Positions 7,938-16,700 of a stretch of 22,991 bases of DNA are shown here, one piece after another. Each line of letters begins with the position of its first letter. The stretch's first letter is position 1. Under the pieces are notes generated by a model. That model ran no database searches. It was not told the origin of the DNA and saw nothing but the letters and a program-made list of their open reading frames with translations. Both the position numbers and the translations under genes were made by a program. The stretch spans positions 1 to 22,991 of the forward strand of contig CAYSNP010000029.1 in NCBI GenBank assembly GCA_964432485.1, in the 5' to 3' direction. This DNA comes from CAYSNP01 sp964432485 (GTDB taxonomy: Bacteria; Bacillota; Clostridia; Christensenellales; DTU072).

Positions 7938-8056
7938 GTGCTAGCGTTTGCCCTGGATTGCTTCGTCATTTCATTCCTCGCAAAGACGGTAGGGAGTAAA
8001 GGCAGTGCTAGCGTAAATCTGGATTGCTTTTTTATTTACTCTTGCAAAGACCGTTA
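7938..8056. repeat. Two tandem copies of a degenerate palindromic intergenic repeat
   Basis: Copy 1 spans about 7938-7990 and copy 2 about 8005-8056, offset by 67 bases. Shared blocks are GTGCTAGCGT, CTGGATTGCTT and GCAAAGAC. Copy 1 has interleaved complementary blocks: TTGC...CGTC...GCAA...GACG. Copy 2 has lost the CGTC block. The core resembles a short intergenic repeat with GGATTGCTTCGTC...CTCGCAA that I recall from many bacterial genomes. The stretch 7899-8143 has no gene; besides these copies it holds the promoter of the next operon. Confidence 0.6.
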
Positions 8057-8071
8057 TGAGTGTATTAGCTA

Positions 8072-8100
8072 TTGATTTTTGGAAAGATTTCTATTATTAT
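8072..8100 (+). promoter_or_regulatory. Promoter of the decarboxylase-subunit operon
   Basis: TTGATT at 8072-8077 and TATTAT at 8095-8100 are separated by 17 bases. Transcription would begin near 8107, just before an imperfect palindrome (AGCGG at 8109-8113, CCGCT at 8119-8123) that would fold at the very 5' end of the message. The coding start is at 8144. Confidence 0.5.
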
Positions 8101-8143
8101 GTATAGTGAGCGGATATGCCGCTTATCTTGAGAGGTTAAAATA

Positions 8144-9313
8144 ATGGACTTTTTCTTACAAAGTTTTAGAGATGGCAATTTTAGCTGGCAAATGGCACTA
8201 ATGTGGGTTGTCGGAGGGTTGCTTATCTACCTTGCCATAGCAAAGAAGCTAGAGCCGGCTTTACTTTTACCTATTGGTTTTGGCGCTATTTTAATTAATA
8301 TCCCGTTGTCCGGAGCAGTAACGCAAAATATGGCGGGGATTGGCGAAGTAGTGGGGATATTGGATTGGCTGTTTGATAAGGGTATCAACGCATCTGAAGC
8401 GTTGCCATTGCTTTTATTTATAGGAATAGGAGCTATGATTGACTTTGGACCGCTGCTTTCCAATCCAAAATTGCTATTCTTTGGAGCTGCTGCTCAAGTG
8501 GGGATTTTTCTTACAATAATAGTAGCGGCAATACTGGGCAATGTATTTAACTTTTCGCTGGCGGATGCAGCGGCAATCGGCGTAATTGGAGCGGCGGACG
8601 GACCAACTTCTATATTGGTGGCAAATGTCTTCAAAAGTAGCTATATGGGCGCTATTGCTGTAGCGGCATACTCCTATATGGCGTTAGTGCCTATTATTCA
8701 GCCTGCCGCTATTAAACTGGTTACTACCAAAAAAGAACGGGCAATAAAAATGGCATACAATCCGCAAGCAGTGAGCAAAACTACAAAAATACTCTTCCCT
8801 ATCCTTGTAACTATATTTGCCGGACTAATAGCTCCTGCCAGCGTGGCGCTAGTGGGGATGCTAATGTTTGGCAACTTGATTCGTGAGTGCGGAGTTTTGG
8901 ACACATTGTCGGATGCGGCTCAAAAGGTGCTTGCCAACTTAATCACCCTGCTACTAGGCATTACCATAGCATCTACAATGAAGGCGGCTCAATTCGTAAG
9001 GGTCGAAACCTTATTGATTATGTGTTTAGGGCTGTTTGCTTTTATTTTTGACTCTATTGGCGGCGTGTTATTTGCTAAACTTCTCAATTTGTTCCTACCT
9101 GCGGACAAAAAAATCAATCCAATGGTAGGAGCGGCGGGAATTAGTGCCTTTCCTATGTCCGCAAGGGTAATCCAACGATTAGGATTGGAAGCTGACCCTA
9201 AGAATCACTTGTTAATGCATGCAGTAGGCGCAAATGTATCAGGGCAAATAGCCTCAGTAGTTGCCGGCGGGATTATATTGTCCATTGTGCCGGGTCTGCT
9301 GGCTGTGCTTTAA
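8144..9313 (+). CDS. Na+-translocating decarboxylase beta subunit
   Basis: 389 residues, close to the usual length for the OadB/GcdB/MmdB family, the membrane subunit that couples decarboxylation of a biotin-bound carboxyl group to Na+ export. Multiple hydrophobic segments cover most of the chain. The family motif GAADGPTS is present at 149-156; Asp152 would correspond to the essential Asp203 of Klebsiella OadB. A conserved GANVSGQ block with Asn364 near the C-terminus matches the second functional region. The ATG follows AGAGG at 8131-8135. The substrate (oxaloacetate, methylmalonyl-CoA or glutaconyl-CoA) cannot be told from the beta subunit, and no carboxyltransferase or biotin carrier gene lies nearby. 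A 59-aa membrane gene follows 10 bases later. Confidence 0.9.
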   Translation: MDFFLQSFRDGNFSWQMALMWVVGGLLIYLAIAKKLEPALLLPIGFGAILINIPLSGAVTQNMAGIGEVVGILDWLFDKGINASEALPLLLFIGIGAMIDFGPLLSNPKLLFFGAAAQVGIFLTIIVAAILGNVFNFSLADAAAIGVIGAADGPTSILVANVFKSSYMGAIAVAAYSYMALVPIIQPAAIKLVTTKKERAIKMAYNPQAVSKTTKILFPILVTIFAGLIAPASVALVGMLMFGNLIRECGVLDTLSDAAQKVLANLITLLLGITIASTMKAAQFVRVETLLIMCLGLFAFIFDSIGGVLFAKLLNLFLPADKKINPMVGAAGISAFPMSARVIQRLGLEADPKNHLLMHAVGANVSGQIASVVAGGIILSIVPGLLAVL

Positions 9314-9323
9314 GGAGAAAGTA

Positions 9324-9503
9324 ATGAATATAATGTTAAATGCTAGCGGCACTATCAAGGCTACCTTAGAAATATTTTGGAAAGGGATGCTTGGCATATT
9401 TATAGTTATGGGAATAATTTATCTGTCTGTGGTGGTGCTAAATAAAGTTACCGCCCCAAAAAAACCTAAGGAAAAGGAGAATAAAGAAAACGATTCGGTT
9501 TAA
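9324..9503 (+). CDS. Small membrane protein, OadG-like decarboxylase subunit
   Basis: 59 residues from the ATG at 9324, chosen because TAAGGAG at 9311-9317 precedes it. A longer in-frame start at 9261 would overlap the beta-subunit gene and lacks such a site. It has one membrane segment at about 22-41 and a short, highly charged Lys/Glu tail (KKPKEKENKE). This matches the plan of OadG-type gamma/delta subunits, which anchor and assemble the Na+ pump decarboxylase, but it is short for the family. Position directly after the beta subunit is the main support. Its TAA stop overlaps the stop of the convergent comF gene. Confidence 0.6.
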   Translation: MNIMLNASGTIKATLEIFWKGMLGIFIVMGIIYLSVVVLNKVTAPKKPKEKENKENDSV

Positions 9504-10234
9504 GCTCTTGCAAAGGAAAGCACATTAAGTTCCTTTGCGCCCAATCTTTTTATCAGTTTACAGCATTCGTCTACTGTGGATGCGGTAGTGACAACATCGT
9601 CAATTAAAAGCACATTTTTTTCTAGTATCAAAGTCTTATCAAACTCAGGGGCAATGTAATATTGCCCTTCTATTTGCGCAAGCCGCTCCTCTCTGCCCTT
9701 TTGCGCCAGGTCTGCACTTGCATTTTTGCGCCCCAAAATATGGCAATATGGGATTAGGGTAAGCTCGGACAGCAGTCTTGCCACCCTTTCCATTGGGTCA
9801 AATCCCCTTTTGCGTCGCACCTTTTTGCTGGAAGGCACAAAAGCTAAGCAATCAGCAGTAATATTTTGAGTTTTAATAAGATAATATAAAAATTTAGAAA
9901 TATATTCGCCCCAAAAGGTTGCGCCTTGATCTTTATATCCCACTACTATTTGCTTAATAAAGCCTTTGTACCAAAATACGCTGTGGATTTTAGTAAAATA
10001 ATGCTTAAATGTAGAGCAATTTCGGCACTTTTTTTCAACACCATAAAGCTGTGAACCGCAAATTGGACAACCCTCTTCGTTGACATAAGGCAAGCTGGCA
10101 AGACAGTCATTGCAAATAGAAAGATAGCTGTCCTCCTCTTGCAACTCCTTAGCGCAACACAAACAGGAAAGACCTTGAGGATATATTGCCGAAAAGAGCT
10201 TGTCTATTGCCCCCCTTATTTTAGACCTACTCAT
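9500..10234 (-). CDS. comF: ComF family phosphoribosyltransferase-like protein
   Basis: 244 residues. The N-terminal third has two zinc-knuckle pairs of the double-zinc-ribbon type: CLCC with CNDC, and CPIC with CRNC. The C-terminal half is a type-I phosphoribosyltransferase fold with the PRPP-binding signature LLIDDVVTTAST (Asp212-Asp213). This is the standard ComF/GntX plan; in Bacillus ComF is needed for DNA uptake during transformation, helping bring single-stranded DNA inside. Length is normal. The start overlaps the end of recD2 by eight bases (ATGAGTAG), with AAGGGG upstream, so the two are translationally coupled. It is the last gene of the rpoB-rpoC-metK-recD2-comF string. No terminator is seen between it and the convergent neighbour. 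Confidence 0.92.
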   Translation of the reverse strand: MSRSKIRGAIDKLFSAIYPQGLSCLCCAKELQEEDSYLSICNDCLASLPYVNEEGCPICGSQLYGVEKKCRNCSTFKHYFTKIHSVFWYKGFIKQIVVGYKDQGATFWGEYISKFLYYLIKTQNITADCLAFVPSSKKVRRKRGFDPMERVARLLSELTLIPYCHILGRKNASADLAQKGREERLAQIEGQYYIAPEFDKTLILEKNVLLIDDVVTTASTVDECCKLIKRLGAKELNVLSFARA

Positions 10235-12515
10235 TTTTCCGCCCCTTAATGACTATCTTTTTTACTTTGCCCTCTTGTTTTTGTGCCCTTGCAATCTTTC
10301 GGTCAGCAAACTTTTTGCCTGCAAAATGCACACTGATTTTTGCTTGGTAATCTGCAAGCAACTCCTTCAGCAAAGTATAGCGGGCAGAGGTGTAAGTGTT
10401 TCTTATCATACGGTTAAGCATATACTTGCTGCCTACAATCACTACCATTTGCTTTGCACGGGTAAGAGCTGTATATACTAAGTTTCGGTTCCCAACTTTG
10501 TAGTTAAAGTCACCCAAAGCAAGGATTACTACTTCAAACTCGCTGCCTTGAGCCTTATGCACGCTAGCGGCATAACTCAACATTATATTGTCTAGCTCGC
10601 CCTTAGGATACTCTACCAGCTTATCATCTTCCATTTTGACGGTTAGCGTTTCTTTGCCAATTGATTGGATATAACCTATATCCCCATTAAATACGCCTTT
10701 GCCTTTTTCGTATCCGTCAATCCACTCTATCTCATAGTTGTTAACTGTCTGCATTACCTTATCGCCAACTCTAAAAATAATATCACCGTAATGCAACTGC
10801 TTTCCGTAAGGGTTAAGCTCTGATTGAATCTTATTGTTAAGATTTATTACCCCTGCTTCACCTTTTTTAAGCGGAGCAAGCACCTGAATTTGGCAGGACT
10901 TAACCTTAAAATATTTTGGGATACGCTCTTTTATCATAGAAACTACGCTGTTAGCTATACCCTCTGCAGTACCTTGTTCTTCAAAAAAGAAATCCTTACT
11001 CTTGTTATCAATTACGGGCATTTCGCCCTTATTGATTTTGTGAGCATTAAGCACTATTAAGCTATCCATACTTTGGCGATATATCTCATTAAGGTAAACT
11101 ACCGGAAAAAGTTTGCAGTCTATAAGGTCGCCTAATATCCTGCCGCTGCTGATACTTGGCAGCTGGTCTTTGTCCCCTACCAAAATCAGCCTAGCCCCTA
11201 TCCTTAACGCTTTTAATAAAGCATCAAAAATAAATACATCTACCATACTAAGCTCGTCTACAATAACTACATCCTCTTCTAGGGGCTCGGTTTCGTTATG
11301 GTAAAATGTTAGCCCCGAAGAGGAAAACTCGCTGCCCAGCATACGGTGTATGGTTTTGGCTTCTCTGCCCGTAGCTTCTGCCATTCGCTTTGCCGCTCTG
11401 CCCGTAGGTGCAATCAAAGCCGCCTTTAGTCCTCTGGCTGTCAGGATATCCAAAATACATTTGATTATTGTAGTTTTGCCTGTGCCCGGTCCGCCGGTAA
11501 TAATGGTAGTGCCTTCATTTGTTGCGCTAAGCACCGCTTCCTTTTGCCGCTCATGTAAGGTAATACCGTTTTGCTCCTCAAAATGAGCTATTTCGCAAGC
11601 TATATTAAGGTCTAATGCTCGGGCATTATGCTGCATTTCTAACAGTTTTGCAGCAATATTACTTTCGTGAGCAAAGATATTGGATTGCGCTATAAAACGC
11701 TCCTGTTTGCTCTTTTTAAGAAACAGCTTAAACTTATTTCTAAAGAGCATATTTTCCAGCCCAACAGCTATTTGAGCTTTTTCTACGCCAATTAGTTTGC
11801 TTGTCTTTTCCAGCAGCATATCCTCCGGCAAGCAAGTATGCCCATCTTTATAAGATGCTTCCTTCAAAGTATGCGCCAGCCCTGCCTCAATACGAAACGG
11901 GCTATCACGACTAATGCCCAAACTTTGAGCAATTTTATCAGCAGTTACAAACCCTACTCCGTCTATATCGGATACCAGCTGGTAAGGATTGGCTTGTACG
12001 CAACTGATACTCTCGTCCCCATACTCATTGCAAATCTTAATGATTAATCCCATTGGGATATTGTGCTCTTGCAAAAAGATAACTGCCTTACGGATAACGC
12101 TGTTGGCATGGTAACTGTCAGCTATTTGCTGAGCCTTTTTAGGTCCTATACCTTTTACTTCGGTTAATCTGCGGGGGGTATGCTCTATAATCTCTAAACT
12201 TTTTTCGCCAAACTTATCTATAATAATTTCCGCTGTCTTTTCGCCTACACCTTTAATTAATCCGCTGGCTAGAAACTTAAAAATGCTTGTTACACTTGTA
12301 GGTGTTAAAAACTTAACGCTTGTTACCTTAAATTGTTCACCATAGCGGGAATTAATTTCAAATTCGCCTTCTAAAATAAGGTCTTCGCCGCCGCTTAAAG
12401 AAGGAAAAAAGCCAACAGCAGTAATTAACTTGCCATTGGCATTAAAATTGGCAACGGTATATCCGTTTTCCTCATTGCGAAAAGTAATATTCAGTAAAGT
12501 AGCTTCTATCCGCAT
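10227..12515 (-). CDS. recD2: RecD2-type ATP-dependent DNA helicase
   Basis: 762 residues, normal for RecD2, a superfamily-1 5'-to-3' helicase that works without RecBC in Firmicutes and Deinococcus. The N-terminal ~300 residues contain helix-hairpin-helix-like phrases (VKGIGPKKAQQIAD, DGVGFVTADKIA) typical of the RecD2 extension. Walker A GGPGTGKTT is at 341-349. Further motifs are VIVDELSMVD (Walker B), LVGDKDQLPS, SVHKAQGSEF and VYTALTRAKQ (the last helicase motif). Its ATG overlaps the metK stop by one base (TAATG), and its end overlaps comF. The pairing with comF links two DNA-handling functions and suggests co-expression in repair or uptake; that is inference. Confidence 0.95.
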   Translation of the reverse strand: MRIEATLLNITFRNEENGYTVANFNANGKLITAVGFFPSLSGGEDLILEGEFEINSRYGEQFKVTSVKFLTPTSVTSIFKFLASGLIKGVGEKTAEIIIDKFGEKSLEIIEHTPRRLTEVKGIGPKKAQQIADSYHANSVIRKAVIFLQEHNIPMGLIIKICNEYGDESISCVQANPYQLVSDIDGVGFVTADKIAQSLGISRDSPFRIEAGLAHTLKEASYKDGHTCLPEDMLLEKTSKLIGVEKAQIAVGLENMLFRNKFKLFLKKSKQERFIAQSNIFAHESNIAAKLLEMQHNARALDLNIACEIAHFEEQNGITLHERQKEAVLSATNEGTTIITGGPGTGKTTIIKCILDILTARGLKAALIAPTGRAAKRMAEATGREAKTIHRMLGSEFSSSGLTFYHNETEPLEEDVVIVDELSMVDVFIFDALLKALRIGARLILVGDKDQLPSISSGRILGDLIDCKLFPVVYLNEIYRQSMDSLIVLNAHKINKGEMPVIDNKSKDFFFEEQGTAEGIANSVVSMIKERIPKYFKVKSCQIQVLAPLKKGEAGVINLNNKIQSELNPYGKQLHYGDIIFRVGDKVMQTVNNYEIEWIDGYEKGKGVFNGDIGYIQSIGKETLTVKMEDDKLVEYPKGELDNIMLSYAASVHKAQGSEFEVVILALGDFNYKVGNRNLVYTALTRAKQMVVIVGSKYMLNRMIRNTYTSARYTLLKELLADYQAKISVHFAGKKFADRKIARAQKQEGKVKKIVIKGRKNE

Positions 12516-13681
12516 TATAATGCCTTTAGAAGAGCCTCTACCTTGTCAACTTTTTCCCAGCTAAATCCCCTCTTGCCAAAATGCCCATTGCTGGCAGTAT
12601 CTAAATAGCATACATTAGTTAAGTCCAAAGTATTGATTATAGCTTTTGGGCGAAAATCAAATACCTTTTTTACAGCCATTTTGATATTGTCCTCATCTAC
12701 TTTTTCTGTGCCAAAAGTTTCAATATCCATGGAGACGGGATTGGCTTTGCCAATGGCATAGGCAATTTGAATCTCACATTTATCGCAAAGGTTGGCCTTG
12801 ACTATATTTTTTGCAACATATCTTGCATAATATGCCGCACTTCTATCTACTTTTGTTGGGTCTTTGCCCGAAAAAGCACCCCCGCCGTGCCGAGCATAAC
12901 CGCCATAGGTATCCACAATAATCTTGCGGCCTGTAAGTCCGCTATCGCCTTCCGGACCGCCTATTACAAATCTACCTGTAGGATTTATGTATATCTGAGT
13001 TTCGCTGTCTATAAGGTGTGCGGGGATAACGGTATCAATTATCCTTTCTCTAACTTCTGCCCTAAGCGTATCTATGCTTATCTCAGGCTTATGTTGACAA
13101 GACAGCACAATATTATCTATGCGCACAGGTTCATCCTCATAATATTGCACCGTCACCTGTGCCTTACCGTCAGGAAGTATATATGTAAGCTCGCCGCTTT
13201 TACGCACTACCTCAAGTTTCTTTGTCAATGCATGCGCATATATCAATGCCGCAGGCATAAGCTCGGCAGTTTCGTTGCAAGCATAGCCAAATATCATACC
13301 TTGGTCGCCTGCTCCCAGCAAGTCAAGTGCATCATTGGAAATATGATACTCTAAGCTGTCGTCCACACCTCCCGCTATATCTGTAGACTGCATATCCAGC
13401 CTAATAATCACTTCTACATTGTCATAGCTAAAGCCTGAAGTGCTATCTGTATAACCTATATCTTTAATAGTTTGTCTAACCAGCCCTTCTATATCAAATT
13501 CGTGAGAAGTGGTAATTTCTCCCATTATCAAGACTGTCTTAGTAGTTAATGCCACTTCGCATGCCACCCGTGCTTCTTTATCGTGAAAAAGTATTTCGTC
13601 CAGAATAGCATCGGCAATTTGGTCTGCAACCTTATCAGGATGTCCTGATGTTACGCTTTCTGAAGAAAAAAATCTTTTCAT
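12515..13681 (-). CDS. metK: S-adenosylmethionine synthase
   Basis: 388 residues, the usual length. It makes S-adenosylmethionine from methionine and ATP, releasing phosphate and pyrophosphate, in the cytoplasm. Signatures seen: GHPDK at 13-17 (ATP site), GAGDQG at 123-128, and the Gly-rich phosphate loop GGGAFSGKDPTKVDRSA. The start is ATG with GGAG upstream, 35 bases after the rpoC stop. No S-box or SAM riboswitch can sit in that short gap, so it is probably expressed from the rpoBC transcript. Its stop overlaps the recD2 start. No key residue appears missing. Confidence 0.98.
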   Translation of the reverse strand: MKRFFSSESVTSGHPDKVADQIADAILDEILFHDKEARVACEVALTTKTVLIMGEITTSHEFDIEGLVRQTIKDIGYTDSTSGFSYDNVEVIIRLDMQSTDIAGGVDDSLEYHISNDALDLLGAGDQGMIFGYACNETAELMPAALIYAHALTKKLEVVRKSGELTYILPDGKAQVTVQYYEDEPVRIDNIVLSCQHKPEISIDTLRAEVRERIIDTVIPAHLIDSETQIYINPTGRFVIGGPEGDSGLTGRKIIVDTYGGYARHGGGAFSGKDPTKVDRSAAYYARYVAKNIVKANLCDKCEIQIAYAIGKANPVSMDIETFGTEKVDEDNIKMAVKKVFDFRPKAIINTLDLTNVCYLDTASNGHFGKRGFSWEKVDKVEALLKAL

Positions 13682-13716
13682 TTAATTTCTCCTTTTGTTG
13701 AACTTTTTTATAAAGA

Positions 13717-16700
13717 TTAATCTTGGGCCAGCTCTCCTATCTCCTCGCTAACAGCATTGTTAGGTGTAAGCTCTTTTAGCCCGTCGCTTTCTATATTTAA
13801 CTCGCAATATTTTTTCATACCCGTACCTGCCGGGATTAGTTTGCCTACAATAACATTTTCTTTAAGCCCTATTAAATTGTCAACCTTGCACTTAATAGCC
13901 GCTTCGGTAAGCACTCTAGGCGTTTCTTGGAAACTGGCGGCCGATAAAAAGCTTTCTGTAGCAAGTGCCGCTTTGGTAATGCCCAGCAGCACCCTGTTAA
14001 CTGTTGCAGGCCTGCCGCCCGCTTCCAGCACACGCTCATTTTCTTCATCTATACGCACTATGTCTATAAGCTCATTATACAATAAATCTGTATCATTGGG
14101 CTCATTTACTCTGACTTTCCTAAGCATTTGCCTTACAATAACTTCAATATGCTTGTCATTGATGTGTACACCGTTGGCACGGTATGCGCTTTGCACCTCT
14201 CTTATCATGCTTTCCTGCACTCCTGCCGCCCCTCGGGTGCGCAAAATGTCTTGAGGATTGATATTGCCTACAATAAAAGGGTCGCCGGGGGTGACTTTGT
14301 CCCCAATTTTAACTATTAGCTTGCTATGGAAAGGCATTTTATATTCCTTTTCGTTGCCATCATCTTGAAGTACCGAAACAATATACTGCCCGTTAGGAGC
14401 TTCTTTAATATCTACCTTACCTGCCACATCGCTCACAACAGCTACGCCTTTAGGATTGCGGGCTTCAAAAAGCTCCACAACTCTGGGCAAGCCTTGAGTT
14501 ATGTCCATGCTGGACGCAACGCCGCCCGTATGGAAGGTACGCATGGTAAGCTGAGTGCCAGGCTCGCCTATGGATTGAGCGGCAATAATACCCACCGCCT
14601 CGCCAAGGTCTACAAGCTGACCGGTTGCCATATTATGGCCATAGCACTTTCTGCAAAGCCCGTGCTTGGCTCTGCAAGTAAGTGCGCTCCTTATCTTAAT
14701 TTCTTTAATGCCTGCATCCACTATTTCGACAGCTGCTTCCTCGCTTATCATATGATCTTTTTTAACAATAATCTCGCCCGTTTCAGGATGCAGAATATCT
14801 TGAACGGTAAAACGCCCATGAATACGCTCCCTTAACCCCTCTACTAGTGAGCCATTGGGATTGCGCACATCTTTAACTGAAAAGCCACGGGTATCCGCAC
14901 AATCTTCTTCCTTAACAATAACATCTTGCGCCACATCCACAAGCCGCCTGGTAAGATAGCCTGAGTCCGCAGTTTTAAGTGCTGTGTCCGCTCCGCCCTT
15001 TCTGGCACCGTGGCTGGATATAAAATATTCTAACACGGATAGCCCTTCTCGGAAAGATGCCTTAACAGGTATCTCAATAACTCTGCCTGCCGGGTCGTTC
15101 ATAAGCCCACGCATCCCGCTAAGCTGTTTAATTTGTTGCATAGACCCACGAGCGCCGGAATTAGCCATCATCCATACGGGGTTCATTTTGTCAAAAGTTT
15201 TGAAATTGTATTCCAAATCCTTTTCTACATCGTCGGTTGCCTTACGCCAAACATCTATAACTTCTTGTCTGCGCTCTTCTTCTGTAAGCACCCCTTTCTT
15301 AAACTTCTTTTCCGTAGCAATAACATCCTCTTCCGCCTTTGCAAGAATATCCTTTTTGCTAATAGGTATCTGCATATCAAAAACGCTGACGGTAATTGCG
15401 CCAAGGGTAGAATACTTAAAGCCTAACGCCTTAATCTTGTCAAGCACCAATGAAACTGCTGTTGCGCCCTTTTTCTTAAAGCACTTTTCTACTATTTCGC
15501 TAAGCTCTTTTTTTGCCACTACATGGTCAACTTCATATTTAAGCATATCCTCAGGGGTTTCTCTGGAGATAAGTCCTAAATCTTGAGGGATAGCTTCGTT
15601 AAAAATAATTCTGCCTACTGTGGTTTCAATCAAACCTTTATAAGATTGTCCGCCTATCACTGCTCTTCTTCTTACCTTAATTTTAGCTTGCAGCGAAATA
15701 TCCTTAACAGTATAGGCCATCTTAGCTTCGTCCTCGCTAATAAATAACCTGCCTTCGCCTTTTGCACCTTCGATAACTTGAGTCATATAATATGCGCCTA
15801 GTACCATATCTTGGGTAGGGCTGACTATGGGCTTGCCATCGCTAAGACGCAAAATATTATTGCTTGCAAGCATAAGGAATCGGGCTTCCGCTTGTGCATC
15901 TAAAGATAAAGGTACATGGACAGCCATTTGGTCACCGTCAAAGTCTGCGTTAAATGCGGCGCAAACAAGGGGATGCAGCTTAATAGCTTTGCCTTCTACC
16001 AGCACGGGCTCAAAGGCTTGAATACCCAGCCTATGCAAGGTAGGCGCACGATTAAGCAATACAGGATGGTCTTTGATAACTTCTTCTAATATATCCCAAA
16101 CTTTGGGGATATTGCGCTCTACTGCCCGCTTTGCGCTTTTAATATTATGGCTTTCGCCTGAGTCTACCAGCTTTCTAAATACAAAAGGCTTAAATAGCTC
16201 CAAAGCCATCTTTTTAGGCAAACCGCATTGATAAATCTTTAATTCAGGACCTACTACAATAACCGAACGCCCCGAATAATCTACACGCTTTCCAAGTAAG
16301 TTTTGGCGAAAACGCCCTTGCTTACCTCTTAACATATCGCTAAGAGAACGCAAAGGTCTGTTGCCCGGACCGGTTACAGGCTTGCCTCGCCTGCCATTGT
16401 CAATCAGCGCATCCACCGCTTCTTGCAGCATACGCTTTTCGTTTCTGACCACTATATCGGGCGCGCCTGACTCCATCATCTTTTTTAGCCTATTATTTCT
16501 ATTGATAACACGACGATATAAGTCATTGAGGTCGCTGGTAGCAAATCTGCCCCCGTCTAACTGCACCATTGGCCTAAGCTCAGGAGGAATCACAGGCAAA
16601 ACTGTAAGTATCATCCATTCCGGCTTGTTGCCGCTTGTACGGAAGGACTCTAAGATTTCTAACCTTTTAGCTATCTTTGTTTTCTTAGTGGCGGTAGCAG

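Noticed and set aside
9261..9323. Longer in-frame start for the small decarboxylase subunit at 9261
   Set aside because: It would overlap the beta-subunit gene in another frame. The ATG at 9324 has AAGGAG correctly spaced and gives a sensible membrane protein.
12767..13354. Open frame of 195 codons opposite metK
   Set aside because: It is antisense to intact metK, rich in Cys/Tyr/Ile as expected from reverse reading, and has no recognisable domain.
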